64,000 nt of DNA. Origin: Pseudomonas sp. RSB 5.4. GTDB lineage: Bacteria; Pseudomonadota; Gammaproteobacteria; Pseudomonadales; Pseudomonadaceae. A program made the translations under genes and the position numbers. Positions 18,701-39,353 of this stretch are shown here, one piece after another. A model generated the notes under the pieces. That model was not told the origin of the DNA. It saw only the letters and a program-made list of their open reading frames with translations, and ran no database searches. Location of the stretch: positions 434,001-498,000 of the forward strand of contig NZ_CP146986.1 in NCBI RefSeq assembly GCF_037126175.1. The letters run 5' to 3'. Each line of letters begins with the position of its first letter. Positions within the stretch are counted from its first letter, which is position 1.

Positions 18701-21700
18701 CGGCGCAGATTGTGCTGCTGGAGCAACTGCCGCTGACGGCCAATGGCAAACTCGACAAGCGTGCCTTGCCGGTGCCGGGCGTGGTCACGCAGCATTTCGT
18801 TGCGCCGGTGGGAGAGGTCGAGGAGAAGCTGGCGGCAATCTGGGCCGAAGTGCTCAAGCTTGAGCGCGTGGGCACCAGCGACAACTTCTTCGAGCTGGGC
18901 GGTGACTCCATCCTCAGCCTGCAGATCATTGCCCGGGCCAAGCGCCAGGGGATCAAGCTGAGCCCCAAGCAACTGTTCGAAAAACAGACCATTGGCCAGT
19001 TGGCTGCGGTGGCCAGGCTGATCGAGGCCAAACCGGTGGCGGCCACGGCACAGCCGAATCGTGGGCCGCTGCCGCTGTTACCGATTCAGGCACGCTTCTT
19101 CGAGACCGACATTGCCCAGCGTCAACACTGGAATCAGTCGGTGATGTTGCAACCGACCAGCACCCTTGACGCCAATCACCTGCGCTCTGCGTTGGCGGCA
19201 CTGGTCGAACAGCACGATGCACTCGCGCTGAATTTCCAGTGCTCGGGCGATACGTGGCAGGCACTGGCGCAGACCCAGCGTGATCCGGAGTTGTTGTGGC
19301 TGCGCGAGCTCGACAGTCTGGCGGCGTTGCCGGCACTCGCTGACGAAGCCCAGCGCAGCCTCGATCTGCAACAGGGACGCTTGCTGCGTGCGGTGCTGGT
19401 GAACCTGCCGCACGCTGAGCAACGCCTGTTGCTGGTCATTCATCACCTGGTGGTCGACGGAGTGTCCTGGCGCATTCTGCTGGAGGATCTGCAGCACGCT
19501 TACACCGCGCTCGCCGCCGGCACGCCGCTGGTTCTGGCGGGTAAGAGCACGTCGCTGCAGAGCTGGGCCGAACATCTGCAGCGGTATGCGCAAAGCGAGG
19601 CGCTGGCTGCCGAGGGCGACTACTGGCGTGCAACCCTGGAGGCGGGCGACGCACAACTGCCGCGAGATTTCCCGCAGGACAGTCAGACCCGTGCCCAGGC
19701 GGCCCGGGCCAGTTCGCGCCTGAGTCAGGCGCTGACCCACAAGCTGCTCAAAGTCGCTCCCGCGGCGTATCGCACGCAAATCAACGATCTGCTGCTGACC
19801 GCGCTGGCGCGGGTGTTGTGCGACTGGAGCGCGCAGCCTTCGGTATTGATTCAGCTCGAAGGGCACGGGCGCGAAGATCTGTTCGACGAGGTCGATCTGA
19901 GTCGCACGGTCGGCTGGTTCAGCAGCCTGTTCCCGGTACGCCTGACCCCGGATGTGAATCCGGGTGCCTCCCTGTGTGCGATCAAGGAACAACTGCGTGC
20001 GGTGCCGGGCAAAGGCATCGGTTATGGCGTGCTGCGATATCTGAGCCGACGCGCCGAGCTGCAGGAATTGCCGCAGCCGCGCGTGACGTTCAACTATCTG
20101 GGCCAGTTCGACGGTGCCTTCAGCGCTGACGAGGGCGCGCTGTTCGTGCCAAGTGGCGAAAGCACCGGCGCCAATCAGGACGCCGCTGCACCGTTGGGCA
20201 ACTGGCTGAGCGTCGATGGTCAGGTGTATGGCGGTGAGCTGGAGCTGACCTGGACCTTCGGCACGGGCATGTACCGCGCAGAAACCATCGCGGCGCTGGC
20301 CGAAGCCTATCGGCGTGAGCTGGAGCGTCTGATCGAGCACTGCTGCGACAGCGGTGAAGCAGGCGTCACGCCGTCGGACTTCAGTCTGGCGACCTTGACC
20401 CAGGCACAGCTGTCGACACTGCCAATCCCGGCCCGTGACATCGTCGATCTGTACCCGTTGTCGCCGATGCAGCAAGGCATTCTGTTCCATAGCGTCAACG
20501 ATCCGGAGAGCCCGGCGTACACCAACCAGTTGCGTGTCGACGTGCAACAACTGGACGCCGAGCGCTTCCGTCAGGCCTGGCAGCACACCGTTGAGGCCCA
20601 CGAGATTCTGCGCAGCGCATTCATCTGGCCGCAGGATGCCGCCGCGGCGGTGCAAGTGGTGCGGCACCACGTGCAGATGCCATGGCAGGTCGAGGATTGG
20701 CGTGGCCGGGCTGACCTCGGCGCAGCGCTGGAACAACTGGCCAGTGACGATCTTGCCAGCGGGTTCGACCTGACCGCCGCGCCGCTGTTGCGGGTGACGC
20801 TGGTGCGCACCGACGAAGCGACGCATCACCTGATCTACACCTGTCATCACATCCTGATGGATGGCTGGAGCACCTCGCAGTTGTTCGGCGAAGTGTTGCA
20901 GCGCTACGCCGGTCTGGCCCCGGCCGCGCCCCAGGGGCGCTATCGCGACTATATCGAGTGGCTCGGCCAGCGTGATCAGCAGGCCAGCCGTGCGTTCTGG
21001 ACGGCGGCGCTGGCCGACCTGGAAGAGCCGACGCGACTGGCCGGCGCCGTGTCGGGCGCGCCGCTGGCGGCAGTCGGTTACGCCGACCACGAGCATGTGT
21101 TCAGCGCGGCGTTGACCGCCGACCTGAACCGTTTTGCCCGTGAGCAGAAAGTCACCCTCAACACGCTGGTGCAGGCGGCGTGGCTGGTGCTGTTGCAGCG
21201 TTACACCGGTCAGGACAACGTGGCGTTCGGTGCCACCGTTGCCGGACGTCCCACCGACCTGCCGGGTGTCGAGCAGCAGATCGGCCTGTTCATCAACACC
21301 CTGCCGGTGGTGGCGGCGCCGTCCGCGGAAATCGTCGTCAGTCAGTGGTTGCAACAGGTGCAGGGACTCAATCTGGCGTTGCGCGAGCACGAACATACGC
21401 CGCTCTACGACATTCAGCGTTGGGCGGGAACCGGTGCCGGGGCGTTGTTCGACAGCATACTGGTGTTCGAAAACTACCCGATGGCCGAAGCCCTGCAACA
21501 AGGCCCGGCCACTGGCCTGACGTTCTCGGCGATTCGTCGTCAGGAACAGACCAACTACCCACTGACGCTGGTGGCGGTCACCGGTCGCGAGCTGAGTCTG
21601 GGGATCAGTTACGATCAGGCCAGTTTTGCCGCGAACACAGTCGTTGCCTTGAGTGCGCAGCTGGAAAGCCTGCTGACGCAGTTCCTCGCCGATCCCGCTC

Positions 21701-23637
21701 AGCCACTGGGCGGGTTGCAATTGCTCGCAGCGCCGCAGCGCGAAGAGGCGATCAATTGGGGCAAGGCTGCCGTCACCGCGCCGGACACTCGCACGGTGCT
21801 GGAACACATCGCCGCGCAACTGCAGCGGCAACCACAGGCGCAGGCCGTGGTGTTCGCCGAGCAATCGATCGATTACCAGAGCCTCGATACCCGGGCCAAT
21901 CGTCTGGCGCACAAACTGCAAACCTTGGGTGTCGGGCCGGAAGTGCGCGTGGGCGTGTGCATGCGCCGCACCCCTGACATGCTCGTGGGCCTGCTGGCGA
22001 TCCTCAAGGCCGGTGGCGCTTATGTGCCGCTGGATCCGGACTACCCGCAGGAACGTTTGCTGCACATGCTCGACGACAGTCACGCCGCCGTGCTGCTCAC
22101 CGAACCCGCGGCGCAGGCGATGCTGCCTGAAGCGTTGAGTGCGCAGGCGATGCTGCCTGAAGCGTTGAGTGCGCAGGTAGTGCTGGTGGATGAGGACGCG
22201 CTCTGCGAGTTCCCGTCTACCGCCCCGGTGGCGAAAGTGACGGCGCAGAATCTGGCGTATGTCATCTACACCTCGGGTTCCACCGGCAAGCCGAAAGGCG
22301 TGGCGATTACCCACGGCAACCTGTCGGCGTTGATTCAGTGGTCGGCGGGTGTGTACCGCGCAGAACAACTGCGCGGCGTGCTGGCGTCGACGTCGATCTG
22401 CTTCGACCTGTCGGTCTGGGAAATCTTCGTCACGCTGGCCTGCGGCGGGTGTCTGGTACTGGCGGACAACGCACTGGCACTGGCCGATCTGCCGGGCCGC
22501 GAACAGGTCACCTTGATCAACACGGTGCCGTCGGCGATTGCCGCGCTGCAACGTGCCGGGCAGATTCCGCGCTCGGTCAAGACCATCAACCTGGCCGGTG
22601 AACCGCTCAAGCAAAGTCTGGTGGATACCTTGTATGCGAGCACCTCAGTGCAGCAGGTCTACGACCTGTACGGGCCGTCGGAAGACACCACGTATTCGAC
22701 CTTCACCCTGCGTACGCCACAGGGGCAGGCGAACATCGGCCGGCCGCTGGAAAACACCGTCGCGTACCTGCTCGACAGTCAGTTGCAGGTGCTGCCTGAA
22801 GGCGTGCCGGCCGAGCTGTACCTGGGCGGTGCCGGCGTGACCCGTGGCTACCTGATGAAGGCCGCGTTGACCGCCGAACGCTTTGTGCCGAACCCTTACG
22901 CCAGCAACGGCGAACGGCTGTACCGCAGCGGCGATCTGGTGCGCCAGGGCAGTGACGGCAACATCGAATACATTGGTCGCGCCGACCATCAAGTGAAGAT
23001 TCGCGGGTTCCGTATCGAACTCAGCGAGATCGAGGCGAGGCTGTTGGAGCAGGCGGACATTGCTGAAGCGGTGGTGCTCGCCCAGGACGGTGCGGCCGGT
23101 AAACACCTGCACGCCTACGTCGTACCGGCGCAGCCGGTGGGCGATCAGGTCGCGTTGGCGGAACGCTTGCGCAGTGCTCTGGCCGCGCGCCTGCCGGCGC
23201 ACATGGTGCCGGGGCACTTGCACCTGATTGACGCCATCCCGCTGACGCCTAACGGCAAGCTGGATCGCAAGGCGCTGATGACCCTCGGCGACAGTCCGGC
23301 GCAGCAGCAGTATCAGGCGCCACAGACCGATCTGCAGTGGGAAGTGGCGACGGTCTGGCAGGAGGTGCTGGAGGTCGAGCGCGTCGGGCTGGCGGACAAT
23401 TTCTTCCAGCTCGGCGGGCACTCGTTGCTGGCCACGCTGGTGGTGACCCGGATCAAGGAACGTCTGGGTGACAGGGTGCCGCTCAAGGCGTTGTTTGAAA
23501 CCGATACCCTCAAGGCGTTCTGTGCGCGGATCGAGGCCCTGCGTGTCGAAATGTCGCCCGTTCAGGATGAATTGGCTAAATCCCTGGAGGCCCTCAAACG
23601 TCTATCCCTCGATGATCTGGAAAAACTGATTTCTTGA
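15778..23637 (+). CDS. Pyoverdine NRPS, two modules C-A-T-E-C-A-T, predicted D-Asp then Ala
   Basis: Synthetase of 2619 aa. Module one: LCL condensation (HHIVSDGWS near 182), adenylation (A3 near 650), carrier LGGDSILS near 1042, epimerization (HHLVVDGVSW near 1222). Module two: DCL-type condensation starting YPLSPMQQGILFH near 1559 with HHILMDGWS near 1690, adenylation (A3 near 2163), carrier LGGHSLLA near 2545. The first A-domain pocket reads D-L-T-K-I-G-H-V, close to the Asp signature; with the SyrP-like hydroxylase this predicts D-beta-OH-Asp. The second reads D-L-W-N-N-A-L-T, near the known DLFNNALT alanine code, so L-Ala is predicted with moderate confidence. The C-terminal tail is typical of a docking end. 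A 30-base tandem duplication lies in the second A domain. Confidence 0.93.
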   Translation: MSGTMAERIAKRFVGLPLEQRRQFLARLREDGKDFSLLPLPVSRHEVTPIPLSFAQQRLLFLWQLEPQSAAYNMAAGLRLKGRLDESALQRSFDHLVARHEVLRTVFHTDGDQPQQVILEQQPIALERIDLTGLAASQREPALAQQVQTATARPFDLRHGPLLRASLFALAEEEFVLVVSMHHIVSDGWSMDVMVKEFVQCYQAFSLQREPQLPALPLQYADYAIWQRRWLEAGEGERQLDYWRQQLGEEHPLLEVAPDFARPLTQSFAGQTLSFGFGAQLSLQLNAFARSKGISLFMLVLAGFSLFLSRQAGQRDIRVGVPNANRGRAEVEGLIGFFVNTQVLRCEIDECGSFEDLLAQVREAAFGAQAHQELPFEQLVDELVAERTLGHNPLFQAKFNQNVGMQKQRSMNLPGLSVAEYPLDKDGTHFDLALDITDDGTLIHGQLTYASDLYRAQTVEGFVPALLGLFDELLKAPQAPLHSVATRAPVVLAAPGEPALSVLQQWAHQVAQQPEALAARDLHQTLSFQALDQAANRLAHHLLAQGISPGQPVAVLMERSLDWLTCVLAIFKAAAVYMPLDVKAPNARLQKMLGNAGARLLLCAQGDARVSALAVDGCQGLAYAPQQWQQEADVSPVVPLFAQSPAYAIHTSGSTGQPKGVLVSHGALGSYVRGVLERLAPTPDSSMALVSTIAADLGFTVLFGALCSGRLLHVLPEELGFDPDRFAEYMATHQVGMLKIVPGHLAALLQAGRAADVLPAQALIVGGEACSPALVERVRQLKPECRIINHYGPSETTVGVLTHEVSELAADARSVPVGTALSGAQVYIVDDVLNNVADQVAGELYIGGDSVALGYLGQPGLTAERFLPDPFGAPGARVYRSGDRVRRNRQQAVEFIGRADDQVKVRGYRVEPAEVARVLLGLDGVSEAAVLALALDDDPARLQLVAWCVPAAAATVQAHALREQLQACLPEYMVPAQIVLLEQLPLTANGKLDKRALPVPGVVTQHFVAPVGEVEEKLAAIWAEVLKLERVGTSDNFFELGGDSILSLQIIARAKRQGIKLSPKQLFEKQTIGQLAAVARLIEAKPVAATAQPNRGPLPLLPIQARFFETDIAQRQHWNQSVMLQPTSTLDANHLRSALAALVEQHDALALNFQCSGDTWQALAQTQRDPELLWLRELDSLAALPALADEAQRSLDLQQGRLLRAVLVNLPHAEQRLLLVIHHLVVDGVSWRILLEDLQHAYTALAAGTPLVLAGKSTSLQSWAEHLQRYAQSEALAAEGDYWRATLEAGDAQLPRDFPQDSQTRAQAARASSRLSQALTHKLLKVAPAAYRTQINDLLLTALARVLCDWSAQPSVLIQLEGHGREDLFDEVDLSRTVGWFSSLFPVRLTPDVNPGASLCAIKEQLRAVPGKGIGYGVLRYLSRRAELQELPQPRVTFNYLGQFDGAFSADEGALFVPSGESTGANQDAAAPLGNWLSVDGQVYGGELELTWTFGTGMYRAETIAALAEAYRRELERLIEHCCDSGEAGVTPSDFSLATLTQAQLSTLPIPARDIVDLYPLSPMQQGILFHSVNDPESPAYTNQLRVDVQQLDAERFRQAWQHTVEAHEILRSAFIWPQDAAAAVQVVRHHVQMPWQVEDWRGRADLGAALEQLASDDLASGFDLTAAPLLRVTLVRTDEATHHLIYTCHHILMDGWSTSQLFGEVLQRYAGLAPAAPQGRYRDYIEWLGQRDQQASRAFWTAALADLEEPTRLAGAVSGAPLAAVGYADHEHVFSAALTADLNRFAREQKVTLNTLVQAAWLVLLQRYTGQDNVAFGATVAGRPTDLPGVEQQIGLFINTLPVVAAPSAEIVVSQWLQQVQGLNLALREHEHTPLYDIQRWAGTGAGALFDSILVFENYPMAEALQQGPATGLTFSAIRRQEQTNYPLTLVAVTGRELSLGISYDQASFAANTVVALSAQLESLLTQFLADPAQPLGGLQLLAAPQREEAINWGKAAVTAPDTRTVLEHIAAQLQRQPQAQAVVFAEQSIDYQSLDTRANRLAHKLQTLGVGPEVRVGVCMRRTPDMLVGLLAILKAGGAYVPLDPDYPQERLLHMLDDSHAAVLLTEPAAQAMLPEALSAQAMLPEALSAQVVLVDEDALCEFPSTAPVAKVTAQNLAYVIYTSGSTGKPKGVAITHGNLSALIQWSAGVYRAEQLRGVLASTSICFDLSVWEIFVTLACGGCLVLADNALALADLPGREQVTLINTVPSAIAALQRAGQIPRSVKTINLAGEPLKQSLVDTLYASTSVQQVYDLYGPSEDTTYSTFTLRTPQGQANIGRPLENTVAYLLDSQLQVLPEGVPAELYLGGAGVTRGYLMKAALTAERFVPNPYASNGERLYRSGDLVRQGSDGNIEYIGRADHQVKIRGFRIELSEIEARLLEQADIAEAVVLAQDGAAGKHLHAYVVPAQPVGDQVALAERLRSALAARLPAHMVPGHLHLIDAIPLTPNGKLDRKALMTLGDSPAQQQYQAPQTDLQWEVATVWQEVLEVERVGLADNFFQLGGHSLLATLVVTRIKERLGDRVPLKALFETDTLKAFCARIEALRVEMSPVQDELAKSLEALKRLSLDDLEKLIS
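22111..22170 (+). repeat. Exact 30-bp tandem duplication inside an adenylation domain
   Basis: Two identical, adjacent, in-frame 30-base copies encode AQAMLPEALS twice, in the linker before the A3 phosphate loop of the second A domain of this synthetase. The homologous A domain in the next gene lacks the second copy. Zero divergence points to a recent slippage event. Confidence 0.95.
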
Positions 23638-23650
23638 GAGGGAAAAACGC

Positions 23651-35974
<12,324 letters not shown>

Positions 35975-35996
35975 TCGCCGGGCACTCGGTCATTTT

Positions 35997-36025
35997 GGGG
36001 CGTTGCCGAGGCGCGCCCCTTTTTT
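35997..36025 (+). terminator. Terminator after the NRPS operon
   Basis: GGGGCG stem, 11-base loop, CGCCCC stem, then TTTTTT, starting about 22 bases after the NRPS stop. The next gene begins only 21 bases after the T run, too close for an independent promoter, so read-through of this terminator would be needed to express the hydrolase. Confidence 0.75.
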
Positions 36026-36046
36026 GCTTATACAAGGATCTTAGCG

Positions 36047-37003
36047 ATGTCGTTACACCCTGACCTGGAAGCCTTTCTCGACCTGGCCCAAGACAGCCAG
36101 GACGCCGGCCTGCCGGCCATGCACCAGATGACCCCGAGCGAGGCCCGTGCCACCTTCGAGCAGACCACCGCGCAACTGCGCTGGGCTGCGCCTTCGGATC
36201 TGTCGGTGACGCAGATCGACATGGCAGCCCGGAACGGCACGCCTTTGGCGTTGCGCCTGTATCGGCCGAACGGCGCCGTCACGCCGCTGCCGGTGCTGGT
36301 GTATTTCCACGGTGGCGGATTCGTTGTCGGCAGCCTCGATTCCCACGACGGTGTGTGCCGCGAGTTTTGCCAGCGCACGCCTTGCGCGGTTTTGTCGGTC
36401 GGTTATCGACTGGCGCCCGAGCATCGTTTTCCTGCAGCCCTGGAAGATGGCGAAGACGCCTTGTCGTGGCTGGCGGAAAACGCCGCAAGCCTCGGCCTCG
36501 ACATCACGCGCGTAGCGTTCGGCGGCGACAGCGCTGGCGCCACACTGGCCACCGTGTTGGCGATACAGGCAGTCGTACAACCGCAAACCGTAGCCATCGC
36601 GCCCAAGGCGCAGTTGCTGTGTTATCCGGTCACCGATGCTTCACGCCCCCACGATTCGCGTCTGCTGTTCGGCGAAGGTTACTTGCTGGAAAACGAAACG
36701 CTGGACTGGTTCTATCAGCACTACGCGCGCAGCCCGCACGACTGTCTGGACTGGCGTTTTTCACCGTTGCTGACGGAGGATCTGCGTGGGGTCGCACCGG
36801 CTATTGTGCTGTTGGCCGGGTTTGATCCGTTGCTCGATGAAGGGCAGGCTTATGTCGATAAATTGCGTGCTCACGGGGTGAGGGTTGAGCTCGAACATTG
36901 TCCGGGGTTGACCCATGATTTGCTGCGTATGGCTGCGGTCATGCCTGATGTGTTGCAGGTGCATGAAGATTTGAGCAGGGCGTTGGGGCGGTTGTTGGGG
37001 TGA
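36047..37003 (+). CDS. Alpha/beta hydrolase, HSL/acetyl-esterase type
   Basis: Serine hydrolase of 318 aa from the hormone-sensitive-lipase-like group. HGGGFVVGS forms the oxyanion hole and GDSAGATLA the nucleophile elbow; an Asp in FDPLLDEG and a His in CPGLTHDLL complete the triad. There is no signal peptide, so it should be cytoplasmic. It lies 72 bases after an NRPS that ends in an epimerase and lacks a thioesterase, in the same orientation. A role in releasing or cyclizing the peptide, or in hydrolysing a siderophore intermediate, is plausible but only inferred from position. A terminator lies between the two genes, which weakens the operon argument. Confidence 0.88.
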   Translation: MSLHPDLEAFLDLAQDSQDAGLPAMHQMTPSEARATFEQTTAQLRWAAPSDLSVTQIDMAARNGTPLALRLYRPNGAVTPLPVLVYFHGGGFVVGSLDSHDGVCREFCQRTPCAVLSVGYRLAPEHRFPAALEDGEDALSWLAENAASLGLDITRVAFGGDSAGATLATVLAIQAVVQPQTVAIAPKAQLLCYPVTDASRPHDSRLLFGEGYLLENETLDWFYQHYARSPHDCLDWRFSPLLTEDLRGVAPAIVLLAGFDPLLDEGQAYVDKLRAHGVRVELEHCPGLTHDLLRMAAVMPDVLQVHEDLSRALGRLLG

Positions 37004-37056
37004 TGCTTTGGTTGGGGTGAATATCCGTTGCTGCGGTTACGGCCTCCTAGGGTTCC

Positions 37057-37067
37057 GCCCTTACGGC
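37057..37067. repeat. Target-site duplication, left copy
   Basis: GCCCTTACGGC directly abuts the left IS end and is repeated exactly at 38488-38498, next to the right end. Eleven bases fits the 10-13 base duplications of many IS4-family elements. Confidence 0.88.
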
Positions 37068-38487
37068 CATCCCTTTCAAGGTCTTAGGTAAAATCCCCTG
37101 AAATTTCAGTCAGGGATCCCCCGAAGATGTGGACCGATGTTCTAGCTCGATTCGAAAAAAAAGCACCTGCCAGCGTCATGGCCAAGTTGGCGCTGGAGCA
37201 GGCTATTGCTCCTGAGTGGGTCGATCAGGTCTTCGAAGAACATCGGCAACGGCAGTATTCTCGTGAACTACTGTTCTCGACCATCATCAAGCTGATGTCC
37301 CTTGTTTCATTGGGTTTGAAGCCATCCCTGCACGCCGCCGCTCGGCAACTGGAAGATCTTCCTGTCAGCTTGGCAGCCCTCTACGACAAGATCAGTCGTA
37401 CCGAACCTGCTCTGTTGCGCGCGCTGGTCACAGGCTGTGCACAACGCCTGACCCCAACCATCAAAGAGCTGGGTTGCACCACGATGCTGCCGGGCTGGCA
37501 GGTTCGGGTGGTGGACGGCAACCACTTGGCATCCACTGAGAAACGTCTGGGCGCTCTACGCCACGAGCGGGGTGCCGCTCGTCCTGGCTTTTCGGTGGTT
37601 GTCTACGACCCCGATCTCGATCAGGTCATCGACCTTCAGGCATGTGAGGATGCCTACGCAAGCGAGCGTATTTGTGTGCTGCCTCTATTGGCTGATGCCG
37701 AGCCGGGCCAGGTGTGGCTGGCTGATCGACTCTACTGCACGCTCCCGGTTATGGAAGCTTGTGAGCAGGTCCAGACATCCTTTGTCATTCGTCAGCAAGC
37801 CAAGCACCCACGCCTGATTCAAGAGGGTGAGTGGCAAGAGCCCGTAGCTGTGGAAACAGGCACTGTGCGCGAGCAGATCATCCACGTCAGAGGCGGTTAC
37901 CAATGGCGGCGCGTGGAACTGACGCTTCATTCGCCAACAGACTCGGGTGACAGCAGCTTGATGTTCTGGAGCAATCTACCTGAGAGCATCAGTGCACAGC
38001 AGATCGCAGAACTCTATCGCCGCCGCTGGAGTATTGAGGGCATGTTCCAGCGACTGGAAGCGATCCTGGAAAGTGAAATCGAAACCCTTGGCAGCCCAAA
38101 GGCTGCCTTGCTCGGGTTCGCTACTGCGGTATTGGCATACAACGTCCTGGCCGTACTCAAACGAAGTGTCGAACAAGCCCATCGCGACACCCAGCCTGAA
38201 GGCTGGGAAGCCTCGACCTACCACTTGGCGGTCCAGGTCAGGAGTGGTTATGAGGGAATGCAGATTGCGCTGCCCTCGGAGTACCTTCCCGTTATCCCTG
38301 CGGAAAAACTGGCTCAGCGCTTGTTGGAACTAGCCAGAAACATCCAGCCAAAACAAGTTGCGAAAAGCCCCCGAGGCCCCAAGGTGCCCAAGCCCAAAAC
38401 GTGGGTCCAAGGCACAGCGGTGCATGCTCATGTTTCAACGGACAGGGTAATCAAGGCCGCCAAAACGAAAAGACCTTGAAAGGGATG
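37068..38487 (+). mobile_element. Intact IS4-family insertion sequence, 1420 bp
   Basis: The element is bounded by perfect 18-bp terminal inverted repeats (CATCCCTTTCAAGGTCTT at 37068-37085 and its complement at 38470-38487) and flanked by an 11-bp direct repeat. It contains a single transposase gene that fills nearly all of it. Perfect ends, a perfect duplication and an intact reading frame indicate a recent insertion into the left arm of an inverted repeat between the siderophore hydrolase gene and fpvA. Confidence 0.92.
37127..38479 (+). CDS. IS4-family DDE transposase
   Basis: Full-length transposase of 450 aa. The N-terminal region (WTDVLARFEKKAPASVMAKL) is the IS4 N-terminal domain. 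Catalytic acidic residues are visible as the first Asp in VVDGNHL, the second Asp in LADRLYC, and Glu in the YRRRWSIE signature (Y-2-R-3-E) near residue 300. The frame is intact and ends 8 bases inside the right terminal repeat. It has no functional tie to pyoverdine genes. Transcription could enter from the NRPS operon, which has the same orientation. Confidence 0.94.
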   Translation: MWTDVLARFEKKAPASVMAKLALEQAIAPEWVDQVFEEHRQRQYSRELLFSTIIKLMSLVSLGLKPSLHAAARQLEDLPVSLAALYDKISRTEPALLRALVTGCAQRLTPTIKELGCTTMLPGWQVRVVDGNHLASTEKRLGALRHERGAARPGFSVVVYDPDLDQVIDLQACEDAYASERICVLPLLADAEPGQVWLADRLYCTLPVMEACEQVQTSFVIRQQAKHPRLIQEGEWQEPVAVETGTVREQIIHVRGGYQWRRVELTLHSPTDSGDSSLMFWSNLPESISAQQIAELYRRRWSIEGMFQRLEAILESEIETLGSPKAALLGFATAVLAYNVLAVLKRSVEQAHRDTQPEGWEASTYHLAVQVRSGYEGMQIALPSEYLPVIPAEKLAQRLLELARNIQPKQVAKSPRGPKVPKPKTWVQGTAVHAHVSTDRVIKAAKTKRP

Positions 38488-38498
38488 GCCCTTACGGC
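38488..38498. repeat. Target-site duplication, right copy
   Basis: Second exact copy of GCCCTTACGGC, immediately after the right terminal repeat of the IS. Confidence 0.88.
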
Positions 38499-38867
38499 GG
38501 GTCACTTTTGGCAAACGCCCCAAAAGTAACCAAAAGGTCTGTGCCCTGACGTTCGGCCCTCGCCTGGGCTCGGGTTCCTTCGCTGCGGGATTCATCCGGG
38601 GGGCAGCGCCTACGGTTTGCTTCGCTGCACCTCCTCTCGCTGTGTTTGGCTTCGCCAAACGGTCGCTGCGCTCCCACCCCCGGATAAACCCCTCCACTCA
38701 GCCTGCCGACGGGCCCTCAGATCAAAATCAAAAGCGGTACTCGAGCTAACGCTCATTGTGTTGAGTGGGGCGGCTTCGCCGCAGGGGGCAGCACGCAATC
38801 TGAACTGTACCTGCTGGCGATGGCGGCCTACGAGCCGACCAATCTCTAACTGATGCACCCGGCCCAA

Positions 38868-38899
38868 CTGTGGGAGCGGGCTTGCTCGCGAAGGCGGCT
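38868..38899. repeat. Single REP copy
   Basis: One TGTGGGAGCGGGCTTGCTCGC core without a facing partner, inside the centre of the long inverted repeat. Confidence 0.7.
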
Positions 38900-39314
38900 T
38901 GCCAGTCAACCAATCTCTAACTGAAAACACCCAATCCCATGTAGGAACTGCCGAAGGCTGTGATCTTTTGATCCGCTTTGGCTTTTGATGTGGCTTTTGA
39001 TCGTCAGCCCCTTCGGCAGGCCGAGCGTAGGTGTTCATCCGGGGGTTAGGCGCGTAGCGCCATGCGGCGAAGCCGCATCCATCGAGAGGAGGTGCAGCGA
39101 AGCAAACCGGAGGCGATGCCCCCGGATGGACACCGTAGCGAGGGAACACTGAGCCTAGGCGAAGTGCCGTACGCCGGGGCAAAGCCTTTTGGGTTACCTT
39201 TTCGGCGTTTGGAAAAGGTGACTCGCTGTAAGAGCGAAACCGCCAGCCGCAACCCCCGAAGAAACGGATATTCACCCAATCCCAACCCCAACCCACACCA
39301 ACCAGACCAAAAAA

Positions 39315-39336
39315 AAGCCCCGCCAAAGCGGGGCTT
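39315..39336 (-). terminator. Terminator of fpvA
   Basis: AAGCCCCGC, CAAA loop, GCGGGGCTT, with a run of T on the minus strand directly after it, starting about 18 bases past the fpvA stop. The stem is perfect. Confidence 0.9.
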
Positions 39337-39353
39337 TCTCACAACCGAAGCAA

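Larger units (their letters stand above)
37014..39277. repeat. Long imperfect inverted repeat interrupted by an IS
   Basis: The left arm (about 37014-37067 continued at 38488-38712) is an imperfect reverse complement of the right arm (about 39012-39277). Clear anchors are GGGTGAATATCCG at 37015 against CGGATATTCACCC at 39265, and the TTTGCTTCGCTGCACCTCCT block near 38615 against its complement near 39085. Removing the IS restores a continuous left arm. The roughly 300-base centre holds one REP copy and a GATCTTTTGATC remnant; I find no gene in 38500-39350. Confidence 0.75.

Noticed and set aside
19078..22614. 1178-aa minus-strand frame opposite the 2619-aa NRPS
   Set aside because: Same reason: antisense of conserved NRPS motifs, with low-complexity Gln/Arg/His content.
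38610..39326. Open frames across the long inverted repeat, for example 238 aa on the minus strand
   Set aside because: They arise from the palindromic repeat; composition is non-coding and no domain is seen.
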